DNA from: Kingdonia uniflora
Taxonomy: Eukaryota; Streptophyta; Magnoliopsida; Ranunculales; Circaeasteraceae
Direction: 5' to 3'
Assembly: GCA_014058105.1 (NCBI GenBank)
Contig: JACGCM010001403.1
Span: 620,001-684,000 of the forward strand
Length of the DNA stretch: 64,000 bases
Shown here: piece by piece, positions 11,516 through 22,839 of the stretch
How the letters are laid out: every line of letters starts with the position of its first letter
Numbering within the stretch: the stretch's first letter is position 1
Position numbers and translations under genes: made by a program
Notes under the pieces: generated by a model
Databases searched by the model: none
What the model saw: only the letters and a program-made list of their open reading frames with translations
Told to the model about the DNA's origin: nothing

Positions 11516-14500
11516 TTGAAGATGTACTTAGTATTCCACCTCCTGCACCTAAAAAATATGAAATGGACAACTTGGAAGTCGAGGAAGTCAGCGCTGCAAA
11601 GTACGCCTGCTATTGAGGTGGTGACCTTAGAACAGGAAATCGCAAAAACTATTTCTGGGGATGTGGAAGAGAGACAGGCAGTAAGTGCAGTTACTCCTAT
11701 AGAGGCTGAGAAGGACTTGTGGAAGAGAAAATGGCATGAGGACGGGGGTAGCTCTTATACCAATCCTCATGTTGCAGCTAAGGTGAGAGAGCTAGAGCAG
11801 AAATACTGCCTGATGGCTAGAACCGATCAGAAGCAGCTCGATAATGAGTATCAAGAACATACTTTTGCGATATGTGTTCAAAATCTATAATTGTCTAATA
11901 TTCGGACTAAGAGCTGTTGTTCTAAACTTGCATTTTTGTATGTTTTTGTACTGGTAGCTCTCGATACTGCTAAAGGGGGCAACGAAGTGTCTTGATAAGA
12001 TGAGCCAAGAGTTCGGGGATCTTACTCTGAAGTATAATGCCCAATCGGCTTGTATTAAGGAGCTCGAAGCTGAGCTTGAGCTAGAGAAAAAGAAGAGATT
12101 TGAAGATGCTGAGAAGTATAAATCATTGTCTAAGCATGCTGACGTTAGGTTACGAGCATGCAAAGCGTTGAAGGTGGAAAAAGATCATTTTATCCAATAT
12201 TTTTATAATTTAGGATTGATGGAAGCTGATGCTGAGTTAGGCCAAGCTGGAAAATATGATCAAATAATCCTTCCTTCTGAGGGAGTGGACAAAGTGGTGG
12301 TTGATTCGGTGGTTCCGTCTAAAAAAATAGTGGATCCTCTCTCGGAACGTACTGAACCGATCCGATCTACTGAGAAAACATTGGACCCTCTATCTGAGGT
12401 ACAAATCAGTAATAATCTTTAATTATTTTGTGGTATCCTATTTTTAATTATACAATTTGCTTGATTTGGATGTGATTGTACTCTATATGGTCTTAAACTA
12501 TTTAAGTTTGATTGATGCTTTCAAATATGCTTATTTTGAATGTCTATATGATAACAAGATATTTGTAATCTGTGTAGGAGATAAAGTGATTGAGAAAAAC
12601 TAATTTTGAATTGGAGAGATCGTTGAGTAGAGCGAGGGATTCTGTGTCCCATATTCAACATGTACTTAATAAAATTGAATATGAGATAAGGTAATTTAAA
12701 TTCAATTAAGAGAAAACTTTTAAAGAGTTATATGACCTCCAGTATAGATATGCTAAGATAAAAATAGAAGGGGATGAGGTGTTAAGAATGGAAGAGAAAA
12801 TAGGGGTATTAGTTCGAAAACCAAAAGAGCTGACCTGTTTTAACGACCCGAGTGATAAGGCTAGGTGTTAAGGTATGCTAATAGCCTTTATCTGACGTAT
12901 TTGGCTTTATGTAGGATCGGAGTAGATAGTGAACGGGGTTTAAAAGAAATTTATGTAAAGTTTTTGAAGGAAAGAGGTGTAGTTCCGGACCCAGCTCGAG
13001 TTTTGTTTTCAGCTCAAGAAGTACATAATTGTCATAGCTTAAAGGCGAGAAAATGTTTAGCTTAAGCTGGTATGTTTGTAGTATGGGGCGAATGTAGAAC
13101 CTTTATCTGACGTGTTTGGCTATATGTAGGATCAGAGGGCCATGAGAATTATATTTTTTAGGTTATGAAAAGAGCAAATAAAGTTTCAACAGCAATTAGA
13201 GGGTGAACTAAAGGAGTTGCAGGATGAACTATCGCAACATGTTAAGAAAATAATGTCATTAGCGACGCGATTATCAAAAGTGGTGACTGTTCGAATGAAG
13301 GTAGAAGCTAATATGAGGGCCTTAGGTATATTGCAAAAAGAAATGCGCCAACAGCTGCACAAGGTACATATGTAGTTGAAGGAGTATCTGTATCCGTCGT
13401 AAGCAATAGTTGCACTTCGAACCGAACATGAGCGTCATATAGAAAGTGTCATTAAATTTTATGGAAGAAAATTGGATAGGGTAGAGAACGAATTTAAAAG
13501 TTCGTAATGTAGTGTGGGAAGGATTTTGATGTTGATAATGCCAAGGCTGAAAATGTGTAGTTTACCAAAGATGAAGAGGAAATTATTGGTAAAAAACCTG
13601 TTCCTAGGTCGAGGGGACTGTCATCAGAAGAAGATAAGGATGAGGTTGAGAGTCTGATACCCTGATCATGGCGTAAACAATGCCCACAGGAGGTGGTGAC
13701 CTTTATAGCTCATATAGATGTTCAAGTCATGAATAGAACGAGTTCAAGAGATAAAGGGCAGTCCTCACATATCTCAAAGAAGCGAAAATAGGGTGTTCCA
13801 TTTGTTTACTTGCCCAACATATGTGGTAGATCTTTGTATACAATTTTTTGATAAAATCTGTTATCTGTGATGATAAATTGAACGATGTATCGATATTACT
13901 CAAATATCATGATCCTGATTAAACTTCTTAATTGTGATGTGTAATATGTTTGTATAAACGATTATTATAAATGTGAACTGTCATGACAGGTGGAACTGGT
14001 AGCTGTTCAGATTCAATGTGATACGTTCCATGTCCGAAATGAACAATTGAACGCTGAACTAAACTCATGTCAGGGGGCACTAAAGAGTGCTATTGAATTA
14101 GAGGAAAAAACGAAGGTGAAGATATCGAAGAGCGAGAAACACTAGTTCGTTTGATTGATAAACTGCAAAAGAAAGAGGCTGAACTAGCCAGTGATCTGAG
14201 AAAGATCGATGAATTAAAAGAAGTTATAAGGAAAAAGGATATTGAATTTTTAAGTACTACGGGACGAACTAGCCAACAAGGGGCTGAATTGATATATGCT
14301 CAAACTCGAATTTCAAAATTGTTGTCAGTATTAGAGGATGAAGGAAGTAATGTGAAAGATTTGTAATTTCAGGTAAATATGCTGGAGGTTGAGATAGCTA
14401 AAATGCGAGGAAATGTTATAGCGACAACAGTTCGTGCTCGAAGATATGAAGCATTGTGGTTGGTTGTTAATATGGTGATAGCAAAAATGGAAGGGGCCCG

Positions 14501-15211
14501 TGATCAACAGAACAAAAATATAAATGAAGCTTGGAATAAGGTATCTATTCTTGAGTATACCATGCAGTTGTTGGGGTTGGACATCTTAGAGTATCAATCA
14601 GAAAATGTGAAATTGCGGAGACGAATACCAAGTTAGATGCTGGCCTTTTGAAGGTGGAAATAAGTCTTGATGACATGAAGGTAAATAGTGGTCATCGTGA
14701 CGCTGAAATGGAGGGGTCAATGTCTTTGATTTATCATAAGGAAGAATTTATGACGGTGTTGAAGACTCGGAATGATGCGACGTTAGGCGAAAAACAAGCT
14801 CAGGAAAATTATCACAACAGTTTGGAGGCTAGACTGACATAAGTGAATAAAAAACTTGGTGAATTTGTTCTTCGTGATAGAGTAAAGAATGAGTTAGGTA
14901 ATGCATACGAGAGAGAGATGACAGCAGTGCTTTCCTTTTTTGTATCTGAGTTCAATAGATTAGAGGCGAAGAGTAAAACTTTGTATGACAGTTTAGTTAC
15001 AAAAGGTGTATAATGCGAAATGAGGCTGATTTGATTGGAGTACCCGGATCCCATGGTGGCAAGAATTGGTACTCTTAAAAAGAGGATGATTAGGGAAGGA
15101 AAATAAATTGCCATTGGGAGGATGCCAGAGTTTATGCGCAAGTGTTTGTACCGGCATGGGGAGAGTTTGAAGGGTGATAATGCGATCGATGGTTCAACCA
15201 ATAGTGACTGA
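11516..15211 (+). pseudogene. T1 antisense gene: long coiled-coil region
   Basis: Successive frames (11516-11890, 12000-12422, 12580-13065, 13150-13560, 14000-14366, 14379-14636, 14648-15013 and on to 15211) are rich in Glu, Lys, Leu, Asp and Arg with heptad-like spacing, for example ELEAELELEKKKRFEDAEKY. A plausible intron runs from GT at 12399 to AG at 12577 (..TGTGTAG), between DPLSE and a new helical segment. Numerous stops show that it is no longer translated as one chain. Confidence 0.65.
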
Positions 15212-15365
15212 TGATGTGAAAGATTGTAAGACTATAATAGATATATAACTGTTTAATAAGTATGGTTGTAATCTATATATATGTGTACTGACCTTTGTAT
15301 GAACCAGTTGTGATGTATGAGTGGGTAATATGCTTTATAGAATGATTCCACATGTTATCGCACAG

Positions 15366-15611
15366 GTTTGGCTGATGCAACAAATGTTTAAAAATATAAG
15401 ATTAGTTTGACTGAAGCAACAAACGATCTGTAATATCATAGGGGATCAGTTTTGCCGAAGCAACAAACGATCTGTAATGTAATAGAGGATTAGTCTGGCC
15501 GAAGCAACAAATGTTCTGTAATGTAATAGAGCACCAGTTTGGCCGAAGCAACAAACGATTTGCAATGTAATAGAGAATCAGTTTGGCTGAAGCAACAAAT
15601 GATCTATAATC
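15366..15611. repeat. 44-bp tandem repeat at the end of T1 pol
   Basis: The core GAAGCAACAAACGATCTGTA recurs; GCAACA occurs at 15377, 15416, 15460, 15504, 15548 and 15592, so the period is 44 bp after a first step of 39. The array lies between the end of integrase (minus strand) and the end of the antisense gene (plus strand). 15612-15839 has no recognisable content. Confidence 0.85.
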
Positions 15612-15839
15612 TATATATAGAAGTACTTGCTTGATATATCAGACATAAGTATTTTATTATTGTAAGATTGACGTACAAAGAATGCTAGATAGAGTACTGG
15701 ATGAAATAGTTGAAAGTACTCAGATGTATGGGGATCAAAAATAAGTATTTCATTGATGTAAGATCGACATACAAGATGATAGATTTATTTAGAAAAGTAC
15801 ACTGTGATAGATTATCATCTTTGATATAGCTTCAATCTC

Positions 15840-16870
15840 CTTGTGTTCTAAGTATTATGTACTCATTCCCCATGTTTAGTGGCGAGATCATAAGAACCAA
15901 TGCCACTTTTTCCAACAATGACCAAAGGACCTTCCTAAGTTTTGGCCAACTTTCCAACATTGACTTCTTTTTTGTGTTTGGAGACTTCTCAGAGGACGAG
16001 ATCTTTGATTTCAAACTCTCGATGAAGAACTCGTTTGTTATAAGATCAGGCTAAGGCTTGGTGGAATCTTCCCAAATTCATGATTGCTCTGTCTCTAGTT
16101 TCCTTGATCCAATTCATGTTATATGCCAATTGGAATTCATTTTTTTTATCTCTCATCGTATGGTCGTACAATGGGTGATGATATTGAGTGGGGATTATTG
16201 CCTCAGTACCATATGCCAATTGGAACGGTGTGTATCCAATTGATTCCCTGGTGTTGTGCGATATTCCCATAATACATGTGGTAATTCTTGGACCTAATTA
16301 CCCTTATTCTTGGTTAGGCACTTCTTGATTCTGTCCATGATAGTATGATTAGTGACTTTAGCCTGACCATTTCATTATGGGTAATATGGATTAGAAGAAG
16401 AGTGGATGATATAGTGCTGATTGAGGAACTCAAGGACTCTCGAGCCAATGAATTGAGGTTCATTATCGATTCTAATGAGATGGGGGAAGCCAAACTGAAT
16501 GATGATTGTTTCTCATATAAAATTGATGACTTTGTCTTCTCGTGTGCGGTACAGAGGGATTGCTTCTACCCATTTAGTGAAGTAATCTGTTGCTACTAGG
16601 AGGTACTTCCTTTTGCCTGGTACATTGGGGAATTCTCCTACAAGGTCGAGGCCCCATCTTCTGAATGGCCAAACAATATTGCTAGAATGGAGTTCCAAAG
16701 CTGGATCCCTAATTTGGGGGCCATGTTGTTGGCAGGCATCACACTTGTTTGCAAGTTTGATGGCTTGAGCTTTCATTTTTGGCCAGAATACTTCTTGAGT
16801 TAGAACACAATTGGCCAGAGATTATCCTGCTGCGTAGGAACCACAAGTGCCTTCGTGGAGTTCATGCAGG
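15840..16870 (-). pseudogene. T1 integrase (decayed)
   Basis: In order on the minus strand are three regions. First is an HHCC zinc region (ELHEGTCG.. then KCDACQQHG, about 16870-16700). Second is a catalytic core with WGLDLVGEFP and VATDYFTKWVEA (16513-16700) and the second acidic block IDNEPQF near 16460. Third is the YGTEAIIP element (16200) and a C-terminal DLVL..GKLAKT..GPLVIV region (to about 15840). The catalytic Glu expected after NGQA is Lys (NGQAK), and two adjacent stops fall at 16372-16377, so the enzyme is dead. It is the last domain of pol, as in Ty3/gypsy order. Confidence 0.85.
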
Positions 16871-17154
16871 AATATTTTAGCCTTTTTGTTCGATAAACAC
16901 TCGAGATATGGTTATATGACCAAAATTTTGTAAAGGAAATTATTTACCACAATGTATCGCTTAGCTTTTTCAAGTATGTGTCGTCTTTCAATAGGATCTT
17001 TAGGGAGTTCGCCGTCAAACTTATTATGAGGTCCGATATAAGTGAAAAAATGTTGTCTCCAATCGTCCTCATCTTCTTCAACACCCCCTATTTTAACAGA
17101 ATTTGAGCTTATAATATTAATGCTGGGGGTGGATAATATTTTGATCTTGAGATA

Positions 17155-17540
17155 TCAGGCCTCTGTGCCTAGTATTCCTGCTAGATAGGCAAGGGAATCA
17201 GAATGTTTATTCTCTCCACGCGATAAATGTTCAATGGTAATCCTCTTGAACCTATGCATTATGTCAGCTACTGCTGCTGCGTAATCAATCATCTTTCCAT
17301 TCTTCTGAAACTTCTCTGTATAATGGTTTACAATGAGTAAAGAGTATGTATACACAGATAACTCAGAAACTCCAATCTCAAGGGCCATATCTAAACCGTG
17401 AATTACTGTCTCATATTCAGCCTCATTGTTGGTAGCTCTGAAATTGAGTCTAATTACTTTTTCGATCTTATCATTAAAAAGTGTGATAAATACGATTCCG
17501 ATGCCTAATCCCGTAGGTCCGGCAGAACCATCAATTAAAA
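17155..17540 (-). pseudogene. T1 second (archaeal-like) RNase H
   Basis: The minus-strand frame contains ALEIGVSELSVYTYSLLIV and HLSRGENKHSDSLAYLAG, matching the Tat-specific extra RNase H placed between the ordinary RNase H and integrase. The expected catalytic Asp in VYTDS is Tyr here. The distal Asp of SDSLAYLA is kept. 16871-17154 is the linker. Confidence 0.8.
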
Positions 17541-18877
17541 GACGTTATCCCTTTTGAGTTATCCAGTCTGACTTTTTTTAAAACTGTTCTTCATTTGTAT
17601 CTGTACTGTCTTCTTCCCAGTCAGGATCTTCTATTGGGAAGTCTGCAAAAAATCTGCTGCTGTGTCGTGGTTCAAAACAAATGTTATGTTCACCAATAGT
17701 TACCGACTATTATTGTACTCGTCTGGATTTCTCTTGTTAGATAAGATTTCTCTCAAAGGATAATTTATCATTACTCGAACTGTGTGGGCTTAAAAATATT
17801 GTTTCAACTTCTGCTACATGTAAACGAGAATTATGAGCAGTTTCTCGATCTTGGTATACTGGGATTCTGCTGGAGTGAGAGTTTTGCTGATGAAGTAGAG
17901 AGGTTTCTTCGTCTTCTCATCAAGTCAAATTAGAACAAAACTATATGATTTGTCGGTAACTGCAAAACTGATGGAGAGTTCTTCGCCTTCTATAGGCGTA
18001 CTCATCACTGGTGGTTTACCCAAATAATGTTTGAGCTCCTGAAATGCTGCTTCACATTCTGTTGTCCACTTGATTTCATGATCCTTCTTAGATTTCTTTT
18101 TCGTTGTTCCTTCACGTAATAGGTCAAACAACCATCGACATTGATTGGAAGACTTCGAGACAAAATGATTTATTACAACAATCTTTCCTGCTAACTTCTG
18201 TATGACTTTCTTTATTTTTGGAGAAGGCATAGACAACAGTGCATGAATGCGAACTGGATTAACTTCTATGACTCGCTTGCTGATCAAATATCCCTGGAAT
18301 TTGCCTGACTAAACCCCAAACTGGTACTTATTAGGATTAAATCTCATCTTGTAGAAATGGAGAATTTTGAAAGTTGGGTGTAAATCTGCGATATGGTTCT
18401 TCTTTTTAAAACTTTTACATAACATATCATCAATGTTGACTTCCATCATTTTCTCGAGGTGATCTGTGAACATATATGCCATCAATCTTTGATAAGTGGA
18501 TCCAGCATTCTTGAGACCGAAAGGCATAACCTTATTGCCGTACAAGCCATGCTCTGAAATGAAAACGACTTTCTCTTGATTGTCAGGTAGTAGAGGTATT
18601 TGATTGTATCCTGTTACGGCATCCATCATGGATAATAGTTCGTGCCCCAAAAAAGAGTCGAGCAAATGGTTTATGATAAAAATTGGAAAACTATTCTTTG
18701 GAGTATGTTTGTTGAGGTCCGTGAAATCCACACACACTCTGATCTTGCCATTTTTTTTGGTACAACTATAATGTTTGAGATCCATTCTGAATAGTTGGCT
18801 TTTCGGATTAAACCAACTTCAATTAGTTTATCGATCTCTTTGCTAACTTCTTTTCGGAGGCTTGGTGCTAAATTCAA
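17541..18877 (-). pseudogene. T1 reverse transcriptase and first RNase H
   Basis: Frames 18671-18877, 18309-18785 and 17925-18287 on the minus strand give, in order, IVVPKK, CVDFTDLNKHTPKNSFP, SMMDAVTGYNQI, VMPFGLKNAGSTYQRLM and VNIDDMLCKS. The active-site motif normally Y-x-D-D reads N-I-D-D, and a stop separates the palm from the thumb/RNase H segment. The thumb and RNase H part contains RHL-like and EIKWTTECEAAFQELKHYL, then FAVTDKSYSFVLI. The frame changes between 18671 and 18785 indicate at least one frameshift. Confidence 0.88.
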
Positions 18878-19507
18878 GTACTTTTATTTGACAGCTTCAG
18901 CTTTTTCTTTTAAATTAAGTATATGGCAGGCCAGATTTGGATCAATTCCTGACATTTTGTGAAAAGTCCAAGCGAAGACATCACTGTTGATTTTAAGGAA
19001 CTGGATAAGAGCATCTCATTCTACTACATGCAGAAGAGTGCTAATGTATGTCCATCGCTTATCTTTACTGATTTCAACATATTCTGTAATTTTTGTACTT
19101 GGCAGCTGGTCTTTTGTAGAGTTCACTGTAAAGTTTTCTGTACTGTTCGCTGTTGTTTTTTATAATTGCTATGCGAGCCATGATTTTGATGGCTCTGGCA
19201 TGATAGAAATTAAATTTTTACAAGCTCGAGCTTTCTTCTGACTTCCTTTGATTTTGTAAATGCCGCCCTCCCATTCGAATCGTAGCGCCAAATGATTGGT
19301 CGATGGAATAGCTTGCATATTATATAACCAACAGCGTCCCTTTATCCCCAAATAACGAAATTTTGCATTGATAACATAAAATGCCAAATCAACTATTCCT
19401 GGTCCTGCTATAATAGAAAGTAAAATCTTTCCTACACGTTCCTCTCTAGAGCCGTTGAATCCACCGCTATCAATGTCACTGGGCTGTACCTTATTAGCTA
19501 GCCCTAT

Positions 19508-19720
19508 CTAACCAATCGTGCTTGGAAATAGTAGTTCAATACTACTGCCAGTATCTATCATCATAGTGTGTAGTACGACAATTCTCATTTTTAACATGAT
19601 CACTAGAGCATTATGGTAAGGAAAGTTGGCATGACGGACATCACAGTCATCGAAAAAAATCTCTTTACATTGAAAGCTAGATATGGGAAGTAAACGAGCT
19701 TCTTTATCATTCATGGACAA
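19508..19720 (-). pseudogene. T1 aspartic protease
   Basis: Contains the active-site motif IDTGSSIELLFP in a frame that also has FPYHNALVI upstream, as in Ty3/gypsy proteases (HNDALVI..). The D-T-G triad is preserved. Stops before and after show decay. Gag lies upstream (right), reverse transcriptase downstream (left); 18960-19500 is an unassigned linker. Confidence 0.8.
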
Positions 19721-20199
19721 GTCGTGACATTGGCCGACATGATGCCTTTTGCTTCTGTTCGATTGGTTAATAGTCTAAGTCTCAATGAAGTGACTAAGGG
19801 AGATATGGTATAAATGCTTTTCCCCTACAGGTTCTTCAATCTGCACAGCTTCTGTAGGAAGTTTGTAACTCCCGTTCTTGTAACTCCCAACGACCACGAT
19901 GTATTCATGCATTCGCCAATCCGCAAAAATATACTCTAATAGACATTGTAAAGTAAAACAGTATTTTATCTTATAATGTCGGACTTTATGGTGAATGCAA
20001 TAGGGTTTGTTCTCAATGGGTTAGAGATACTTTGCATTGCAAAAATCTTATCCTTCTGAAGTATAGGATAAATACTGGCTAAGGTTACATTCATCTTTGG
20101 AAGATAGGGTTTTGGCAAGTTACTACACTTCCAAGTTCATTCATCATTATATTTTGTCCGCTTTCTGCCTCCTCCTGGATCAGCAGCACGGTTAAAATC

Positions 20200-21357
20200 T
20201 TAGCCTGTAGATTGATCTCTAGCTGTCATTGTTGATTTATGAGTTTCCTGTCTGTCGAACACCATTCTTTCGAGATCTATATATCCGTTAACTTTTTCGA
20301 TCATGTCCTCCAAAGATGCAGGCTTGTTTAGGAAGAGGTACTCCTTCGCCCATCCATCAACGAGTAAAGCATTGGTGAAAGCTGAAATAGTAATCTTTTG
20401 ATCGAGCCGATCTACTTTTTGAGCTAACTTCAAGAACTTCTTAGTAAATGTCTCGAACATCTCTCCTGGCATTTTCTTAAGGCTGAAAATAGAATATAGA
20501 TTTTCCTCTTTGTCTCTATTGTTCAAGTAATTCTTGATGAAGAGTTCTCGCAATTGCTCGAAAGTTGTAATGGACTCTTCAAGTAGCGTATGAAACAATC
20601 GCAGGGGTTCGCCTGATAATCTTGTAGGAAAGAACCGGCATCGAATGTGATTAGATGTTGAATGCAAGCCTAAAGCGTCCTGAAACTCTTAGATGTGCTC
20701 AACTGGATCAGTTCCTTTGTATTTTTGAGTCTTTGGAGTATGGAACCCGGTGGGAACCTTGCCATCCAATAGCTCATGTGCGATCGAGCTCTTTTGTAAT
20801 CTGTTGTAGATTCCTTTGGTGGTCTGATTCTGAGCTTTGAACAGTTCTTTGATTCGCCTTTCAACATGTTCCTAGGTCATATATTGTCGAGCTGTAGTGG
20901 CCCGACGTATGACGCATCATTATCCAGGATTGTAGTCGCCACTCCCCTCACTTAGATAATCTTTCGCTGAAACTCCAATTCTTTGAGGTGGATCCTTAGT
21001 TTTTCTGACTCCTCTAAGACCGCCATCTACTTCCTGGTGAACTTCCTAGATCAGAATAGGCTCCATTTCTCGCTGAAGATGGTTGGATCGAAGTACACCT
21101 CCAAAGTTATTACTTTTCGGTGGAGGTCAAATTCTATCATGAACAAAAATTTGCAAGCCTTCTAGTTGTACGCCTTTGTTCTTCTAGGTCGTGATCTGCT
21201 GTCCCTGTAGAACCTTCAACGCATCTTGTACACTCACTAGCTATTGCTCCAGAGCAGCACGTATTTATGTTTTGGAGTTCAAATTAGCCTTCAGCTCTGT
21301 TAGGGTGGCCTTTTATTCTACTAGAGTAGCCGACGTGATCTGATCTGGAAGTGTCAT
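20200..21357 (-). pseudogene. T1 gag
   Basis: The core frame 20200-20667 has CRFFPTRLSGEPLRLFHTL, SITTFEQLRELFIKNYL and LKKMPGEMFETFTKKFLKLA, the layout of the retrotransposon Gag capsid family. Upstream frames (20670-20867 and on to an ATG at 21355-21357) carry a coiled-coil-like N terminus with several stops. It follows the primer site by about 50 bp, which supports this start. Confidence 0.8.
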
Positions 21358-21409
21358 CCTGAGAAATGATAATCAGCATTTTTTGAGACATTGAGTTTGA
21401 GAATTTCGG

Positions 21410-21427
21410 TTCCCACAGACGGTACCA
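21410..21427 (-). promoter_or_regulatory. T1 primer binding site
   Basis: The minus strand reads TGGTACCGTCTGTGGGAA directly after the 5' LTR. It differs from the TTGGCGCCGTCTGTGGGAA sequence common in plant Tat-type elements chiefly at GTACC versus GCGCC. Confidence 0.8.
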
Positions 21428-21429
21428 AA

Positions 21430-21857
21430 TGTAATAGCCTAATTCGGACTTAGCCTTTACACCAGATGAGTTTAGAACGCTCAAGTATAGTAAGTGATAG
21501 CTAACAAGATGATTTAACGTGGAAAATCTTTGAATAAGTTAAAAACCACGACTTCTTTTGAGGATTTTGAGAAAAAGATATGATATTATTGAGATTGCTA
21601 GCTTATTATAATGAGTGTTATGGGTATACAAAATGTCAGAGTAAGAATTCCTCTGTCTTCCATTTGAATTCTCTGGTCCTATTTATAGATCTAATAATAT
21701 GACTGTTTGGTGACCATTTAGATTCTTGATGATAGACATTACAAAATATATATAAGACATTCTTTAACCAGATTGTGTAACGGACTGATCTTACTTTTCT
21801 TGTAACAGCTTCATTGATGAAGTTGCGTCTGATGACTCGAACTATTGTTGTAGAGGA
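21430..21857 (-). repeat. T1 5' LTR, truncated
   Basis: Matches 6722 to about 7150 in order and then stops abruptly after GTAGAGG. The distal about 100-300 bp of the LTR are missing. Minus-strand TATAAATA lies at 21680-21687. Confidence 0.85.
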
Positions 21858-22627
21858 TAAATAGAAGGTTCACTTGACCGAGGTTCTCGCAAACCCATCT
21901 GCTCAACATGCTGTGGTCGTTATTGTAGTTCTGGTAAAAATTCTAGTTATATAGGCTTTTTATCTCAATTTGTCTTGTATGTAAATGACTTAGCCTTTAC
22001 GCATATCTTCACTTTACAGTTTTTAGTGTACACTAAGTCATGAAGCGGCCCTTCAAGATTGCGAAAATCTTGCTAGTCACCATAAAACCCTGAGCAACAC
22101 CTCGCTGATATGTAGACCTATCAGAATGAGCTTATTAATAAAAAGTGGTCCAACGCGAGCTGGCCGTATATGCTATCTGTCAAACACAGGCATTAACAGA
22201 GGAGGACAAAATTCTCAGGGAAGATAGGCTGATTCTCCAGTAAGACTTGGAGGCTGCCAATGGTCGTGTGAGGGACCTAGAGTTGGAAAAAGAGGTAGAC
22301 GACCAGGAACTCTGTGAGCAGCTCGAGGGTAAAAAGATGGTGTCAACAAACCTGTAGGGCTACTTGGGGGAGCTCGTGGACAGCTTAGAAAATGTGGAAA
22401 AGAGTTTCGTTTGTCCACTGACTGGTGGGTCGCTATGTTTACTCCTTTACTTTCCCTGTGCTTAACCCAAGATGTCTTTGAGCGGCGTCACAAAGATACT
22501 CCGGTCGGCAGGGTTATATTCTTGCTGGTTTTGAAAAGACATCACTACCGGGGAAGAGGTGGAGGTTACTGTAAAGGATACTGCTGTGGCTGCCACAGCG
22601 AGCCATGTACCTAACATTGGCTCGTAA
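21858..22627 (+). pseudogene. T2 antisense accessory gene, C-terminal coiled-coil part
   Basis: The plus-strand frame from about 22150 reads ELAVYAICQTQALTEEDKIL, then DLELEKEVDDQELCEQLEGK and GELVDSLENVEKSF, a heptad-rich helix like the T1 coiled coil. Later VKDTAVAATASHVPNIGS ends at a TAA at 22625-22627. Internal stops (after ILQ, and after STNL) mark decay. Its N-terminal half lies before T1 at 5581-6721. 22628-22839 has no recognisable content. Confidence 0.6.
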
Positions 22628-22839
22628 TGGTTTTTCTATGAATATTGTTTTGATGCCCGTAGTGGTGATGTTGTAATATTGGGTTGATACTTTTTGCACC
22701 TTTAGTTGTTTATCATTTGGATGAATTGTTATAACTACAAGTATTCCACTAAATGATGATATGTGTTTTATCTTTGTCCTCGTTAGATTCTTTCCATCAG
22801 TCGTTCCAACGACATAGAAGAAATAGTTATTCAAGATTT

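Larger units (their letters stand above)
7841..15211 (+). pseudogene. T1 antisense accessory gene (gypsy-type transposase-like domain plus coiled coil)
   Basis: A chain of frames on the strand opposite gag-pol, separated by stops and probable introns. The N-terminal exon (7841-8080) reads TPIPV..TY..MS near residues 20-35, then RFHYLLTS and LLAKEAV. T3 shows the same order just inside its own 3' LTR, which supports homology. A basic segment follows at 9736-10044, a globular domain at about 10801-11148, and then a long coiled coil from 11516. The last frames end at a TGA at 15209-15211. Plant Tat elements are known to carry extra ORFs in this position and orientation; their function is unsettled. 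Whether 8320-9735 and 10060-10800 are introns or decayed exons cannot be decided here. Confidence 0.65.
6722..21857 (-). mobile_element. T1: about 15-kb Tat-lineage Ty3/gypsy retrotransposon with antisense gene
   Basis: In the minus direction: truncated 5' LTR (21430-21857), primer site (21410-21427), gag, protease, reverse transcriptase, RNase H, second RNase H, integrase (to 15840), a 44-bp tandem array, the antisense accessory gene (15211 back to 7841) and the 3' LTR (from 6722). The LTRs share the TGTAATAGCC start, the CTAACAAGATGATTTA block, the TATAAATA box and the GTGTAACGGACTGATC block. The second RNase H and the long antisense frame between integrase and 3' LTR are features of the Tat lineage. 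It interrupts T2. The right LTR loses similarity at about 21857, so no target duplication can be read. Confidence 0.85.
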
